Part shown: piece after piece, positions 27,183 through 34,139 of the stretch
How positions within the stretch are numbered: the first letter of the stretch is position 1
Layout: every line of letters starts with the position of its first letter
NCBI GenBank assembly: GCA_937926975.1
Contig: CALBCJ010000026.1
Span: 1-63,593, forward strand
DNA from: an uncultured Propionibacteriaceae bacterium
GTDB taxonomy: Bacteria > Actinomycetota > Actinomycetes > Propionibacteriales > Propionibacteriaceae
Length of the DNA stretch: 63,593 bases
Direction of reading: 5' to 3'
Position numbers and translations under genes: made by a program
Notes under the pieces: generated by a model
What the model was told of the DNA's origin: nothing
The model's input: only the letters and a program-made list of their open reading frames with translations
Database searches by the model: none

Positions 27183-28796
27183 TCAGAACAGGGCGCGGGA
27201 GGCCCGGGCCGCGATCTGGCGGTCCAGCTCCTCCTCGGCGGCCTGGTGCTGGGCCCGGTCAGCCTCCTGCTCAGCGATCAGCTCCTTGGCGAGCGCGGTC
27301 GACTCGTCGTCCTCCCAGACCCGCCGCGGCGGGCGCTCGGCCTCCTTGCACCACAGCGTCAGCTGGTCGGCGGTGGCGTCGCCGGAGCGGACCTCGCGCC
27401 AGATCCGCCCGTCGCGGACCACCAGCACCCGGTCCGACCAGTCCAGGGCGTCCTCGTAGTCGGTTGAGAGCAGGATCGCGCTCTTGCCGCTCTCGGTGAG
27501 CTCGGAGAGCATCTTGTGGACGTCGTGGCGCGAGCTCATGTCCAGGCCCCGGGTGGGCTCGTTGAGGATCATGATGTCGCAGTCCTCGCTCATGAACTTC
27601 GCCAGGGCGATCTTCTGCTGGTCGCCGCCGGAGAGCCCGTTCACGTCGCCGAACAGGGTCTTGGCCTTGACCTGGAACTGGGACAGGACGCCGATGATGT
27701 CGCGCAGCGCGGCCACCTCGTCGTTGAAGTCCATCCCGTCCGACCAGCCGCCGGCCATCAGGCTGCGGGCGATCGACTCGTCCGAGTCCAGCCCGAACTC
27801 GGCGTCGTCCTCCGAGAAGTAGGTGATCCGCAGGGCGGCCGCGTCCTCGGGGCTGCGGATGGTGCGCGCCTGCCCGAAGACCTCCAGCTCGTCGAAGGTG
27901 CCCGGCCGGTCGCCGGTGATCGCGCCGACGATGTCGGGGATGCCGGAGTGACGAGGCCCGACCAGGGCGATCACCTCGCCACGGTGCAGGCTGAAGTCGA
28001 TGCCCTTGAGGGTGTCGCCGCGCAGGTTCTTGGCCCGCAGCACGACCTCCTCGGAGCGCTGCTGCTGGCGCTTGCTGCGGGTGATGATCTTGCCGAACAT
28101 CGCCTGCGCCATCGCCTCGGTCGTCGTCCGCGACGACTTCAGCATCTCCACGATCTCACCGTCGCGCAGCACGGCGATCCGGTTGGTGATGTCCTTCACC
28201 TCGTGCAGCCGGTGCGAGATGTACACCACCGAGCGCCCCTGCCGGGTGAGGCGGCTGGTGATGAAGTGCAGGTCCTGGATCTCGCGTACGTTGAAGGTGG
28301 CGGCCACCTCGTCCACCAGGACGATCTGGGCGTCGTCAGCCAGCAGCCGGACCGCCTCCACCAGCCCGACCTCGGGGCGCAGCAGGTGACCGACCCGAGC
28401 GTCGGGGGAGACGTGCACACCGGCCTCGTTCAGCAGCCACTGGGCCTGCCGCCGCAGCGCCGAGTGCGGGCGGTCAGCCTGGTAGGTGTTGCGGTAGATC
28501 GCCTGAGCGACGGTCAGGTTGCCGTCCAGCTTGAAGTTCTGCTCAATGATGCCGATGCCCATGGCCCGGGCCTCGGAGGTGTCCATCGGGTCGTACGGCT
28601 CGCCCTCGAAGACCATGGTCCCGGCATCGGGCTTGTAGGCGCCCGAGATGATGCTCATCAGGGTCGACTTGCCGGCGCCGTTGGCGCCGATCAGCCCGAG
28701 CACCTCCCCGGGGCGTACCTCCAAGTCGATCCCGCGCAGGATCGGCCTGCCGGCATGCGCCTTGGTGATCCCGCGGACGGACATCAGTTCAGCCAT
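27183..28796 (-). CDS. Sugar-type ABC ATPase with two nucleotide-binding domains (RbsA/MglA-like)
   Basis: 537 aa, two fused ATPase domains as in the CUT2 sugar importer family. Domain 1 has a canonical Walker A (GANGAGKST, about 39-47), but its signature position reads LLRPEVGLVEAVRLL instead of LSxGQ, and Walker B is IVLVDEVAAT. Domain 2 has a broken Walker A (GPRHSGIPD) but a good signature (LSGGDQQKIALAKF) and Walker B (IMILNEPTRGLD). So only one composite ATP site looks complete. The ATG at 28796 follows GGAAGGAA. No permease or sugar-binding protein gene is adjacent, so its partners are elsewhere or it is a regulator. Confidence 0.85.
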   Translation of the reverse strand: MAELMSVRGITKAHAGRPILRGIDLEVRPGEVLGLIGANGAGKSTLMSIISGAYKPDAGTMVFEGEPYDPMDTSEARAMGIGIIEQNFKLDGNLTVAQAIYRNTYQADRPHSALRRQAQWLLNEAGVHVSPDARVGHLLRPEVGLVEAVRLLADDAQIVLVDEVAATFNVREIQDLHFITSRLTRQGRSVVYISHRLHEVKDITNRIAVLRDGEIVEMLKSSRTTTEAMAQAMFGKIITRSKRQQQRSEEVVLRAKNLRGDTLKGIDFSLHRGEVIALVGPRHSGIPDIVGAITGDRPGTFDELEVFGQARTIRSPEDAAALRITYFSEDDAEFGLDSDESIARSLMAGGWSDGMDFNDEVAALRDIIGVLSQFQVKAKTLFGDVNGLSGGDQQKIALAKFMSEDCDIMILNEPTRGLDMSSRHDVHKMLSELTESGKSAILLSTDYEDALDWSDRVLVVRDGRIWREVRSGDATADQLTLWCKEAERPPRRVWEDDESTALAKELIAEQEADRAQHQAAEEELDRQIAARASRALF

Positions 28797-29109
28797 GGTT
28801 CCTTCCCTCAAGCAGTGCCGTGCCCCGGCGGGGCACTGCTCAGACCGCACCGGTCCGAAGTCTGTTCGATGCGGTTGTGTTGTGAGTTGTGGTACCCACG
28901 TACCCTCCCGGAGGTGGAGGCGATCCTCACGTGTGTGCAGGAATTGGGTACCACCTGCGGGAACGGGCCGCTGAGGGACATGGGAAGACTCTCACCGCCT
29001 GCTCCCGCCGATGATCCTAGGTCAGACCGGGCCGGGGGTGGCTACCGGATGCCGGAACGTGATCAAGCGCGGGGGTGGCTTCTGGGACCGGCACGAACCC
29101 GGTTCGCGG
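28797..29109. other. 313-bp intergenic region with leader hairpins of ABC ATPase
   Basis: No gene is seen. On the minus strand it is the leader of the RbsA-like gene. It carries a double hairpin at 28813-28842 and a 5-bp inverted repeat GGTAC/GTACC at 28891-28904 with a CCAC spacer, a possible operator. The left-most part may contain the terminator of the gene ending at 29110, but no clear stem was found. Confidence 0.4.
28813..28842 (-). promoter_or_regulatory. Mutually exclusive hairpins in leader of RbsA-like ATPase gene
   Basis: AGCAGTGCC (28813-28821) can pair with GGCACTGCT (28834-28842). Inside it GTGCCCC (28822-28828) pairs with GGGGCAC (28832-28838) across a 3-nt loop. The two share bases 28834-28838, so they cannot both form fully. 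It lies 16 bp upstream of the start. It could be an attenuator-like leader structure, or a terminator of transcripts entering from the right. Confidence 0.35.
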
Positions 29110-29727
29110 TTACCCCAACCGCCGGACCAGGCGATCGCCCTCGGCCACGAAGCCTACGTCGACCAGGTACCCCCGGTGGAGCTCGGTGACGGGTCGCTCG
29201 GCAACCTCTCGGATCCCTTCCGCCCGCAGCTGGCGCAGGCCGCTGCCCTGGTACAGCCAGCGTGCCAGCCGGGCGTCCCGGAAGGCCGGCAGGACATAGT
29301 CGAGGTGCACATTGAGCCGGTCGCCGCTGGTCGAGCCGACCAGGGCGCCAGCCGGCATCCCGTCGCGCAGGTAGACGAAGGTGGTGTCGCCGGGCTGGAT
29401 CCCGGTGAAGTTCGGCTGCGACTTCTGAATGTCCTTGAGGTGGCCGACGATGAAGTCCTCGAGGAACGGTGAGGAAGGCTCGGTACGGGCCAGGGCGAAG
29501 TCGTGGGTGGTGGTGAGCTCGCGGTACAGGCGCCAGCCGCTGATCACGAAGACCATGGCACTGGTCAGCACTACCGGCCAGGAGCCCGTCAGCAGCCCGT
29601 ACCCGACGAAGGTCACCGCGCCCAGCAAGGAGACCACCCTCAGCGGCACAGTCCGCTGCTGGACCAGGGAGAGAACGACCAGCCCCGAGGCGACGTACCC
29701 GATCACCTCGACCATGGCTGGCTCCAT
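29110..29727 (-). CDS. YgjV-like membrane domain fused to acetyltransferase-like domain
   Basis: 205 aa. Three hydrophobic segments at about 5-75 (VIGYVASGLVVLSLV; VVSLLGAVTFVGYGLLTG; VVLTSAMVFVISGWRLY) resemble the YgjV inner-membrane family. The remaining part looks like a GNAT-type fold (DTTFVYLRDGMPAGALVG; LDYVLPAFRDARLARWLY; HRGYLVDVGFVAEGDRL). The enzymatic residues cannot be confirmed. Two starts are possible. The ATG at 29727 has TACCAT 8 nt upstream (leaderless), and the ATG at 29715 has GGAG 6 nt upstream. The gene begins only 29 bp from tRNA-Thr. Confidence 0.65.
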   Translation of the reverse strand: MEPAMVEVIGYVASGLVVLSLVQQRTVPLRVVSLLGAVTFVGYGLLTGSWPVVLTSAMVFVISGWRLYRELTTTHDFALARTEPSSPFLEDFIVGHLKDIQKSQPNFTGIQPGDTTFVYLRDGMPAGALVGSTSGDRLNVHLDYVLPAFRDARLARWLYQGSGLRQLRAEGIREVAERPVTELHRGYLVDVGFVAEGDRLVRRLG

Positions 29728-29755
29728 GCCTTGTGATGGTAGCCGTTCCGCTGGG

Positions 29756-29827
29756 AGCCCCGGGTGGGGTTCGAACCCACGACCTTCCGCTTACAAGGCG
29801 GGTGCTCTGCCACTGAGCTACGGGGGC
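29756..29827 (-). tRNA. tRNA-Thr (anticodon TGT)
   Basis: Cloverleaf on the minus strand. The acceptor starts GCCCCCG at 29827 and ends CCGGGGC with discriminator T at 29756. The D arm is GCTC...GAGC. The anticodon loop is CTTGTAA, giving TGT (Thr, ACA codons). The T arm is GTGGG-TTCGAAC-CCCAC. Two non-pairs are seen: C6-C67 in the acceptor and C27-A43 at the top of the anticodon stem. The 3' CCA is not encoded. Confidence 0.88.
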
Positions 29828-29843
29828 AAGGCGCCCGACCAGG

Positions 29844-31019
29844 CTAGCCGAGGCCATGCCCGGCCAGGTAGGCGGTTCCGGCGACCATCACAGCCGGCTG
29901 CTCGGAGGCTGCCACGAAGGCCGCCTGCCCGGCGGTCAGGGTCAGCGCGCCGGGCCCACTGCCGAGGGTCGCCGTCCCCTGGGTCACGACCAGCACTCGC
30001 GCCCCGCTGCCGGGCAGCGTGGTGTCGGCGGCCGGACCGAGCGCCCAGACCGCGAACTCCTCGGCCGCAGTCGGGTACCGGCCGACCCCCGGCTCGACCG
30101 GGAGCGGGGTCGCCGGCTGGAGCGGCCAGGGTGAGAAGTCGACCACCGTCAGCAGGCCGTCGATGTCGATGTGCTTGCTGGTCAGGCCGCCGCGCAGGAC
30201 GTTGTCGGAGTTTCCCATCACCTCCACAGCGAAACCGCGCAGGTAGGCATGCATGCTGCCTGGAGGGAGGAAGACGCCTTCTCCAGGCTGCAGCACGAAG
30301 CGGTTCAGCAGCAGGGCTGCCAGCGTGCCGCGGTCGTGCGGGAAGTCCTGGTCGATCTCGATCGCGGTCCGGGCGAAGCGGCCCAGCTCACCCGGGTCGT
30401 CGGCATGGGCCCGAGCGGCCTCGACCACCGTGTCGACCACGGCCAGCCGCTCTCCCTCCAGACTCAGGACGTCGAAGAACACCTCCGCCACGGCAGCGGA
30501 GCCGCGGCGCTGGGAGAGCGGGCGGATCATGGTGTTCAGGGCTCCCGCGATGCCGAGGCCGTCGAAGAGCTCCACGGTCAGGCGGGGGTCGCGGAAGCCT
30601 CCCAGCCCGTGGAACTCGGTGAGACCGATCACGCACTCCGGCTTGGGCCAGGCGTCCTTGTACGTGCGCTCCGGCGAGCTCAGCGGAACGTGGGCCGCGT
30701 TCTCGGCGGCGAAGCCGGCCTCGGCCTGGGCCCGGTTGGGATGGGCCTGGATCGACAGCGGTCGGGCTGCGGCCAGGAGCTTCACCAGGTACGGCAGCCG
30801 GGATCCGAAGCGGGCCCGGGAGACCTCCCCGAGCAGGGCCGGCTCAGCGGCCAGGCGCTGGTCCAGGGGCTGGCCGTCCACGAGCGAGGGAGCCGACTCG
30901 TGGGCGCCGAACCAGTGCTCGGCGTGCGGCTCCTCCGTCACGGGCTGCCCGAGGAGCTGGGGGATGTCGGTGGTCGACCCCCACGCATAGTGCTGGGCCC
31001 TGCCCTCGATCCTGTGCAT
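29844..31019 (-). CDS. manA: Mannose-6-phosphate isomerase, class I
   Basis: 391 aa zinc cupin enzyme interconverting fructose-6-phosphate and mannose-6-phosphate for GDP-mannose supply. Hallmarks are the N-terminal QHYAWGSTTDIPQLLG, EPHAEHWFGAHESAPS, the zinc/active-site SIQAHPNRAQAEAGFA, KDAWPKPECVIGLT, and the second cupin stretch GVFLPPGSMHAYLRGFAVE. Length is normal. It may feed the glycosyltransferases encoded elsewhere in the window. The stop is 17 bp from tRNA-Thr. Confidence 0.95.
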   Translation of the reverse strand: MHRIEGRAQHYAWGSTTDIPQLLGQPVTEEPHAEHWFGAHESAPSLVDGQPLDQRLAAEPALLGEVSRARFGSRLPYLVKLLAAARPLSIQAHPNRAQAEAGFAAENAAHVPLSSPERTYKDAWPKPECVIGLTEFHGLGGFRDPRLTVELFDGLGIAGALNTMIRPLSQRRGSAAVAEVFFDVLSLEGERLAVVDTVVEAARAHADDPGELGRFARTAIEIDQDFPHDRGTLAALLLNRFVLQPGEGVFLPPGSMHAYLRGFAVEVMGNSDNVLRGGLTSKHIDIDGLLTVVDFSPWPLQPATPLPVEPGVGRYPTAAEEFAVWALGPAADTTLPGSGARVLVVTQGTATLGSGPGALTLTAGQAAFVAASEQPAVMVAGTAYLAGHGLG

Positions 31020-31084
31020 CCAGCGTCCTTACGTGAGTCGGTACCTCGCCACCCTATCCGAGCCGCGCCCTCCCGGGCCGCTCT

Positions 31085-31104
31085 GAATGACATGACTGTC
31101 ATTC
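31085..31104. promoter_or_regulatory. Perfect 8-bp inverted repeat, likely operator
   Basis: GAATGACA (31085-31092), spacer TGAC, TGTCATTC (31097-31104). It lies just upstream of the -10 box TACACT at 31110-31115 of the DUF3263 gene, where a repressor would block RNA polymerase, and about 65 bp from the manA start on the other side. The bound protein is unknown. Confidence 0.5.
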
Positions 31105-31109
31105 CCGAC

Positions 31110-31115
31110 TACACT
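31110..31115 (+). promoter_or_regulatory. -10 box (TACACT) of DUF3263 gene
   Basis: TACACT ends 8 nt before the ATG at 31124. A leaderless or nearly leaderless transcript is expected. Confidence 0.45.
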
Positions 31116-31123
31116 TGCCCACC

Positions 31124-31393
31124 ATGGAGCTGGTACCGGTCGCGCCCCCGGGGCGCGCGCTCTCGGAGCGGGACGCTGCGATCCTCGACTTCGAGCGTCA
31201 CTGGTGGAGGGCCCCCGGGGCCAAGGAGCAGACCATCCGGGAGCGCTTCCAGATGTCCGCCACCCGCTACTACCAGACCCTGAACGAGCTGATCGACACC
31301 GAGGCGGCCCTGGCCGCCGACCCGCTGCTGGTGAAGCGTCTGCGCCGGCTGCGCGCCGAGCGCCGCCGCCAGCGCTGCGCGGTCCGCGACTGA
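31124..31393 (+). CDS. DUF3263 family small protein
   Basis: 89 aa. The family core is LSERDAAILDFERHWWRAPG followed by AKEQTIRERFQMSATRYYQT, which looks like a helix-turn-helix (sigma-70 region-like) with a basic C-terminus (KRLRRLRAERRRQR). This suggests a nucleic-acid-binding protein, but the function of DUF3263 is not known. The ATG is chosen because it follows the -10 box. It sits immediately downstream of a palindromic operator and may regulate itself. Confidence 0.82.
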   Translation: MELVPVAPPGRALSERDAAILDFERHWWRAPGAKEQTIRERFQMSATRYYQTLNELIDTEAALAADPLLVKRLRRLRAERRRQRCAVRD

Positions 31394-31462
31394 CTCGGGG
31401 CCTTGTCGCCCGAGCTTCGCACAGGAGCCGTACGAGCGCGAGGTGTGGCGCGGGGAGCCACG

Positions 31463-31932
31463 ATGGCCCAGACTGGGGGGATGTCCCTGTCAGCGGTACG
31501 TCGGGCCGCGAACGTTCTCAACCTGTCCACTCCGTTCGGGCTGCTGGTCGCCCGCCTTGGTGGTGCCGAGGTGACCGTGGACGACGAGGGGGTCTTCTGG
31601 GCCGAGGGCTACCGGCTGCCGTTCCCGGTCGCTGGTGCGTTCACCGTCGGCAACGTGGTCATCACCGGCTCCCGGCTCGACCTGAGGTCTGTGCCCACGA
31701 GGTCCGCCACACCTGGCAGTGGATGCTCTGCGGCACTCTTTTTCTTCCGCTCTACACGGTCGCCATGGCCTGGTCCTGGGCCCTCACCGGGGACCGTGCC
31801 GCCTGCAACCTCTTCGAGCGGGCTGCTGGCCTCGACAGCGGCGGCTACCACCCCTACCCGGTCCGCCGTCCCCTGCTGCGGGCCCTGGCCCGCGTCCGCA
31901 GAGCAGTGAGGGTGCGGCGCCCCGCCGCGTAG
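31463..31932 (+). pseudogene. Small metal-protease-like membrane protein, frameshifted
   Basis: Two overlapping frames together make one plausible protein. The first runs MAQTGGMSLSAVRRAANVLN to about 31680 (FTVGNVVITGSRLDL). The second continues EVCAHEVRHTWQWMLCGTLF with the hydrophobic LPLYTVAMAWSWALTG to the stop at 31932. The HEVRH motif and the following helix resemble a family of small actinobacterial membrane proteins with an HExxH-like site. The span of 470 nt is one base short of a multiple of three, placing a deletion near 31676-31690. The start has GGGGAG upstream. Sequencing error is possible. Confidence 0.5.
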
Positions 31933-32170
31933 CCAGCTGAGCCCGGACCCCGCCAGCCCGTCGTACCGGAACGCGGCACGTGCACGACCCCGCTCGACCA
32001 GACCACGGCTTTCGAGCCTGTCCGTGGGACCGGCCGTGGGGGCGGCCAAGCACGTCCGCTCAGCCCGACCCCGCCTCCTGAACCAGCTCGCCCAGCCCGG
32101 CCACAGAGGATGAGACCTTCCTCATGAAGCGGTCGTCTCAGCCCGTGAACGGTTTCACTACCGTCCATGA

Positions 32171-32200
32171 GGGACGCCGAGCTGGGGGCATCGGCGTCCC
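32171..32200. terminator. Perfect 10-bp hairpin upstream of 32241 gene
   Basis: GGGACGCCGA (32171-32180) pairs with TCGGCGTCCC (32191-32200) across a 10-nt loop. It is probably a terminator for transcription coming from the left. Its position about 30 bp upstream of a promoter also allows a regulatory role. Confidence 0.45.
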
Positions 32201-32228
32201 TGGGGGGACTGCCAGATGGGGGAACAAG

Positions 32229-32234
32229 TAGAAT
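32229..32234 (+). promoter_or_regulatory. -10 box (TAGAAT), leaderless start at 32241
   Basis: TAGAAT ends 6 nt before the GTG at 32241. Confidence 0.5.
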
Positions 32235-32240
32235 GCTGGA

Positions 32241-33152
32241 GTGTCTCATCTCCTCAAGGACTTTCTCGTGATGCTGCGCGAGAAGCCCAGCATGGGGCGC
32301 AACATCGTTGCCGTCTGGACCGCGGCCGGCATGCTGGGCGTTGTGATCGCCCTGATGGGGACGACGGTGGCCTTGGCCACCCTTGATGCTCGTCCGACCG
32401 CCGGGGCCGCTGTGACCATGAAGGCTGATGCCGGCGGCGCTGGCGCGGGGGGCCGCGCCAGTCTCCCGAATGCTCAGCCCAGCGAGTCGGCCACGGTGCC
32501 GGTGCCGCCGCCGTCAGCGGCCGTGCCCACCGAGACCAGTGCCAGCGCAACCGCGGCCGCCCCGACCCTGCCGGCGGTGGCGCCTCAGGAGCCCGAGGGC
32601 TCGACGACGAGCGCGGCTCCAGCCCGCCGACCCGACGTGACCGTGGTCCCAGTGATGCCGACGCAGCCGTTCAACCAGGTCGGTCCCCGGCCCACGACCC
32701 TGGTGAGCATCCCCATGGACTCTGTCGGCACGCCCGAGCCCCACGTGGTCCCGAACCGTGGTCTGATCCCGGTTCAGGCCCCTGTGACCCTTCCCAGCTC
32801 CAGCGCAGTTCCCAGCCCGGCACCCTCGGTCGACTCATCACCGGAGGCCACGAGCACCCCTGCTGCCTCGACTGCCCCGCTGATCGCTGCAACACCCGCT
32901 GCGACTCCCACTCCTAGCCTGACCGCCAACGGGGCGGCCAACCCGGCGCCGAGTGCGAGCCCCACCGTGGCCGCGACGAGCTCCACCCGGCCCTCGGCCG
33001 CGCCCAGTGCGACCCGGACCGCGGTCTCGTCGGCGACCTCGGCCCCCCAGGCCGTGGCCGCCCCGCGGCGGGAGGCTGCGCACACCTCGGCCGGGGCTGC
33101 GGGCACCATGGTCCTGGGTGGTCTGCTGGGCCAGGTCCTCGCGATCTTCTGA
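32241..33152 (+). CDS. Single-pass protein with Pro/Ala/Ser/Thr-rich extracellular domain
   Basis: 303 aa, no recognised domain. A short cytoplasmic N-terminus (LLKDFLVMLREKPSMGRN) leads to one helix at about 25-48 (IVAVWTAAGMLGVVIALMGT). About 230 residues of low-complexity P/A/S/T sequence follow, ending in a short hydrophobic tail (GTMVLGGLLGQVLAIF). The composition suggests a cell-wall-spanning stalk, possibly O-mannosylated, and the tail may insert in the membrane or act as a sorting signal. Alternative starts lie at 32268 (GTG) and 32271 (ATG), the latter with AAGGA 10 nt upstream. Function is unknown. Confidence 0.65.
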   Translation: MSHLLKDFLVMLREKPSMGRNIVAVWTAAGMLGVVIALMGTTVALATLDARPTAGAAVTMKADAGGAGAGGRASLPNAQPSESATVPVPPPSAAVPTETSASATAAAPTLPAVAPQEPEGSTTSAAPARRPDVTVVPVMPTQPFNQVGPRPTTLVSIPMDSVGTPEPHVVPNRGLIPVQAPVTLPSSSAVPSPAPSVDSSPEATSTPAASTAPLIAATPAATPTPSLTANGAANPAPSASPTVAATSSTRPSAAPSATRTAVSSATSAPQAVAAPRREAAHTSAGAAGTMVLGGLLGQVLAIF

Positions 33153-33479
33153 GACCACCGTCCAGGGCTGCCACGGCGTCGCTAGGCCGTGTCTTCTGCG
33201 GTCACAGACCTGACCTTGGGCACGGCCCTCGTTGCGGACCTCATCTTCCTCTCGCCGCCGTCGTCGCCGTCACTCGCCATCTGCGGCCGTCGCGGCGCCG
33301 GCTCGGCGAGCCCGGTGGGTGCCGTCTTTCTGGGCACGCTCTGCCGCCTGGACGAGCCGGCGGCGTCGCGAGCCTGAGAGCATGTCTGCGCCGTGCCTGG
33401 CTGCTGACCGACCAGGACGTACGGCGGTGGCAGCTCCCCCGAAGCCATCGGTTCGGGAAAGCTGCCACCAAGGGAAGCG
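33153..33479. other. 327-bp intergenic region between convergent genes
   Basis: It contains a weak hairpin CACGGC/GCCGTG (33172-33191) after the 32241 gene and the strong terminator of the response regulator at 33426-33469. Short open frames here lack coding-type third-position bias, and no ribosome binding sites were seen. Confidence 0.5.
33426..33469 (-). terminator. Terminator of histidine kinase/response regulator operon
   Basis: A 10-bp stem (33426-33435 with 33460-33469) is extended by a 6-bp inner stem CCCGAA/TTCGGG (33438-33443 with 33452-33457), with an 8-nt loop. It lies 11 nt beyond the response-regulator stop. Confidence 0.75.
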
Positions 33480-34139
33480 CTAGACCAGGCGGTACCCGGC
33501 GCCGCGGACCGTCTCCACGACATCGGCCCCGAGCTTGTTGCGCAGATACCGTACGTACACATCCACGACATTCGAGGTGGGGTCGAAGTCGTAGCCCCAG
33601 ACGGCACTCAGCAGCGCCTCCCGGCTCAGTACCTCACCGGGGTGACGCATAAACGTCTCGATCAGGGTGAACTCACGGGCCGTGAGCTCGACCTCGCGGC
33701 CGGACAGCGATGCCTTATGGGTACGCAGGTCGAGCTTCAGCTTGCCGTGCTGGAGGGTCAGCGAGGCCTCCGACGGCGCCTCGCGGCGCAGCCGGCGGCG
33801 GACCCTGGCGACCAGCTCCTCGAAGCGGAACGGCTTGGCGATGTAGTCGTCCGCGCCGTACTCCAGGCCCTTGACGGTGTCGTTGACCGAGGACCGGGCG
33901 GTGAGCATGATGATCGGGACCCTCGACCCCTGCCCGCGGATGCGCCGCAGCACCTCGAAGCCATTGACGTCGGGCAGACCCACGTCGAGGATGATCAGGT
34001 CGTAGTCGCCGGACATGGCTTTCTGCCAGGCTGCGACTCCAGAGGACTCGGTGCTCGACGGGAAGCCCGCGGCCCGCAGTCCCTTCGCGAGGAACGCAGC
34101 GATTCGTTCCTCGTCCTCAACAATCAGGATCTCGTTCAT
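33480..34139 (-). CDS. OmpR/PhoB-family response regulator
   Basis: 219 aa. The receiver domain has the acidic pocket in EILIVEDEERIAAFL, the phosphoacceptor Asp (about 52) in LIILDVGLPDVNGFEVL, Thr/Lys switch residues in MLTARSS and YIAKPFRFEEL. A winged-helix DNA-binding domain follows (SLSGREVELTAREFTLIE; YDFDPTSNVVDVYVRYLRNK). It overlaps the kinase gene by 4 bp. The target promoters are unknown. Confidence 0.93.
   Translation of the reverse strand: MNEILIVEDEERIAAFLAKGLRAAGFPSSTESSGVAAWQKAMSGDYDLIILDVGLPDVNGFEVLRRIRGQGSRVPIIMLTARSSVNDTVKGLEYGADDYIAKPFRFEELVARVRRRLRREAPSEASLTLQHGKLKLDLRTHKASLSGREVELTAREFTLIETFMRHPGEVLSREALLSAVWGYDFDPTSNVVDVYVRYLRNKLGADVVETVRGAGYRLV

Larger units (their letters stand above)
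31933..32240. other. 308-bp intergenic region with 10-bp hairpin
   Basis: No gene recognised. It contains the perfect hairpin at 32171-32200 and, at its right end, the -10 box of the next gene. Confidence 0.5.

Noticed and set aside
33182..33479. Short reading frames between the 32241 gene and the response regulator
   Set aside because: No ribosome binding site or -10 box at the right distance and no consistent third-position bias. The only firm feature is the terminator.
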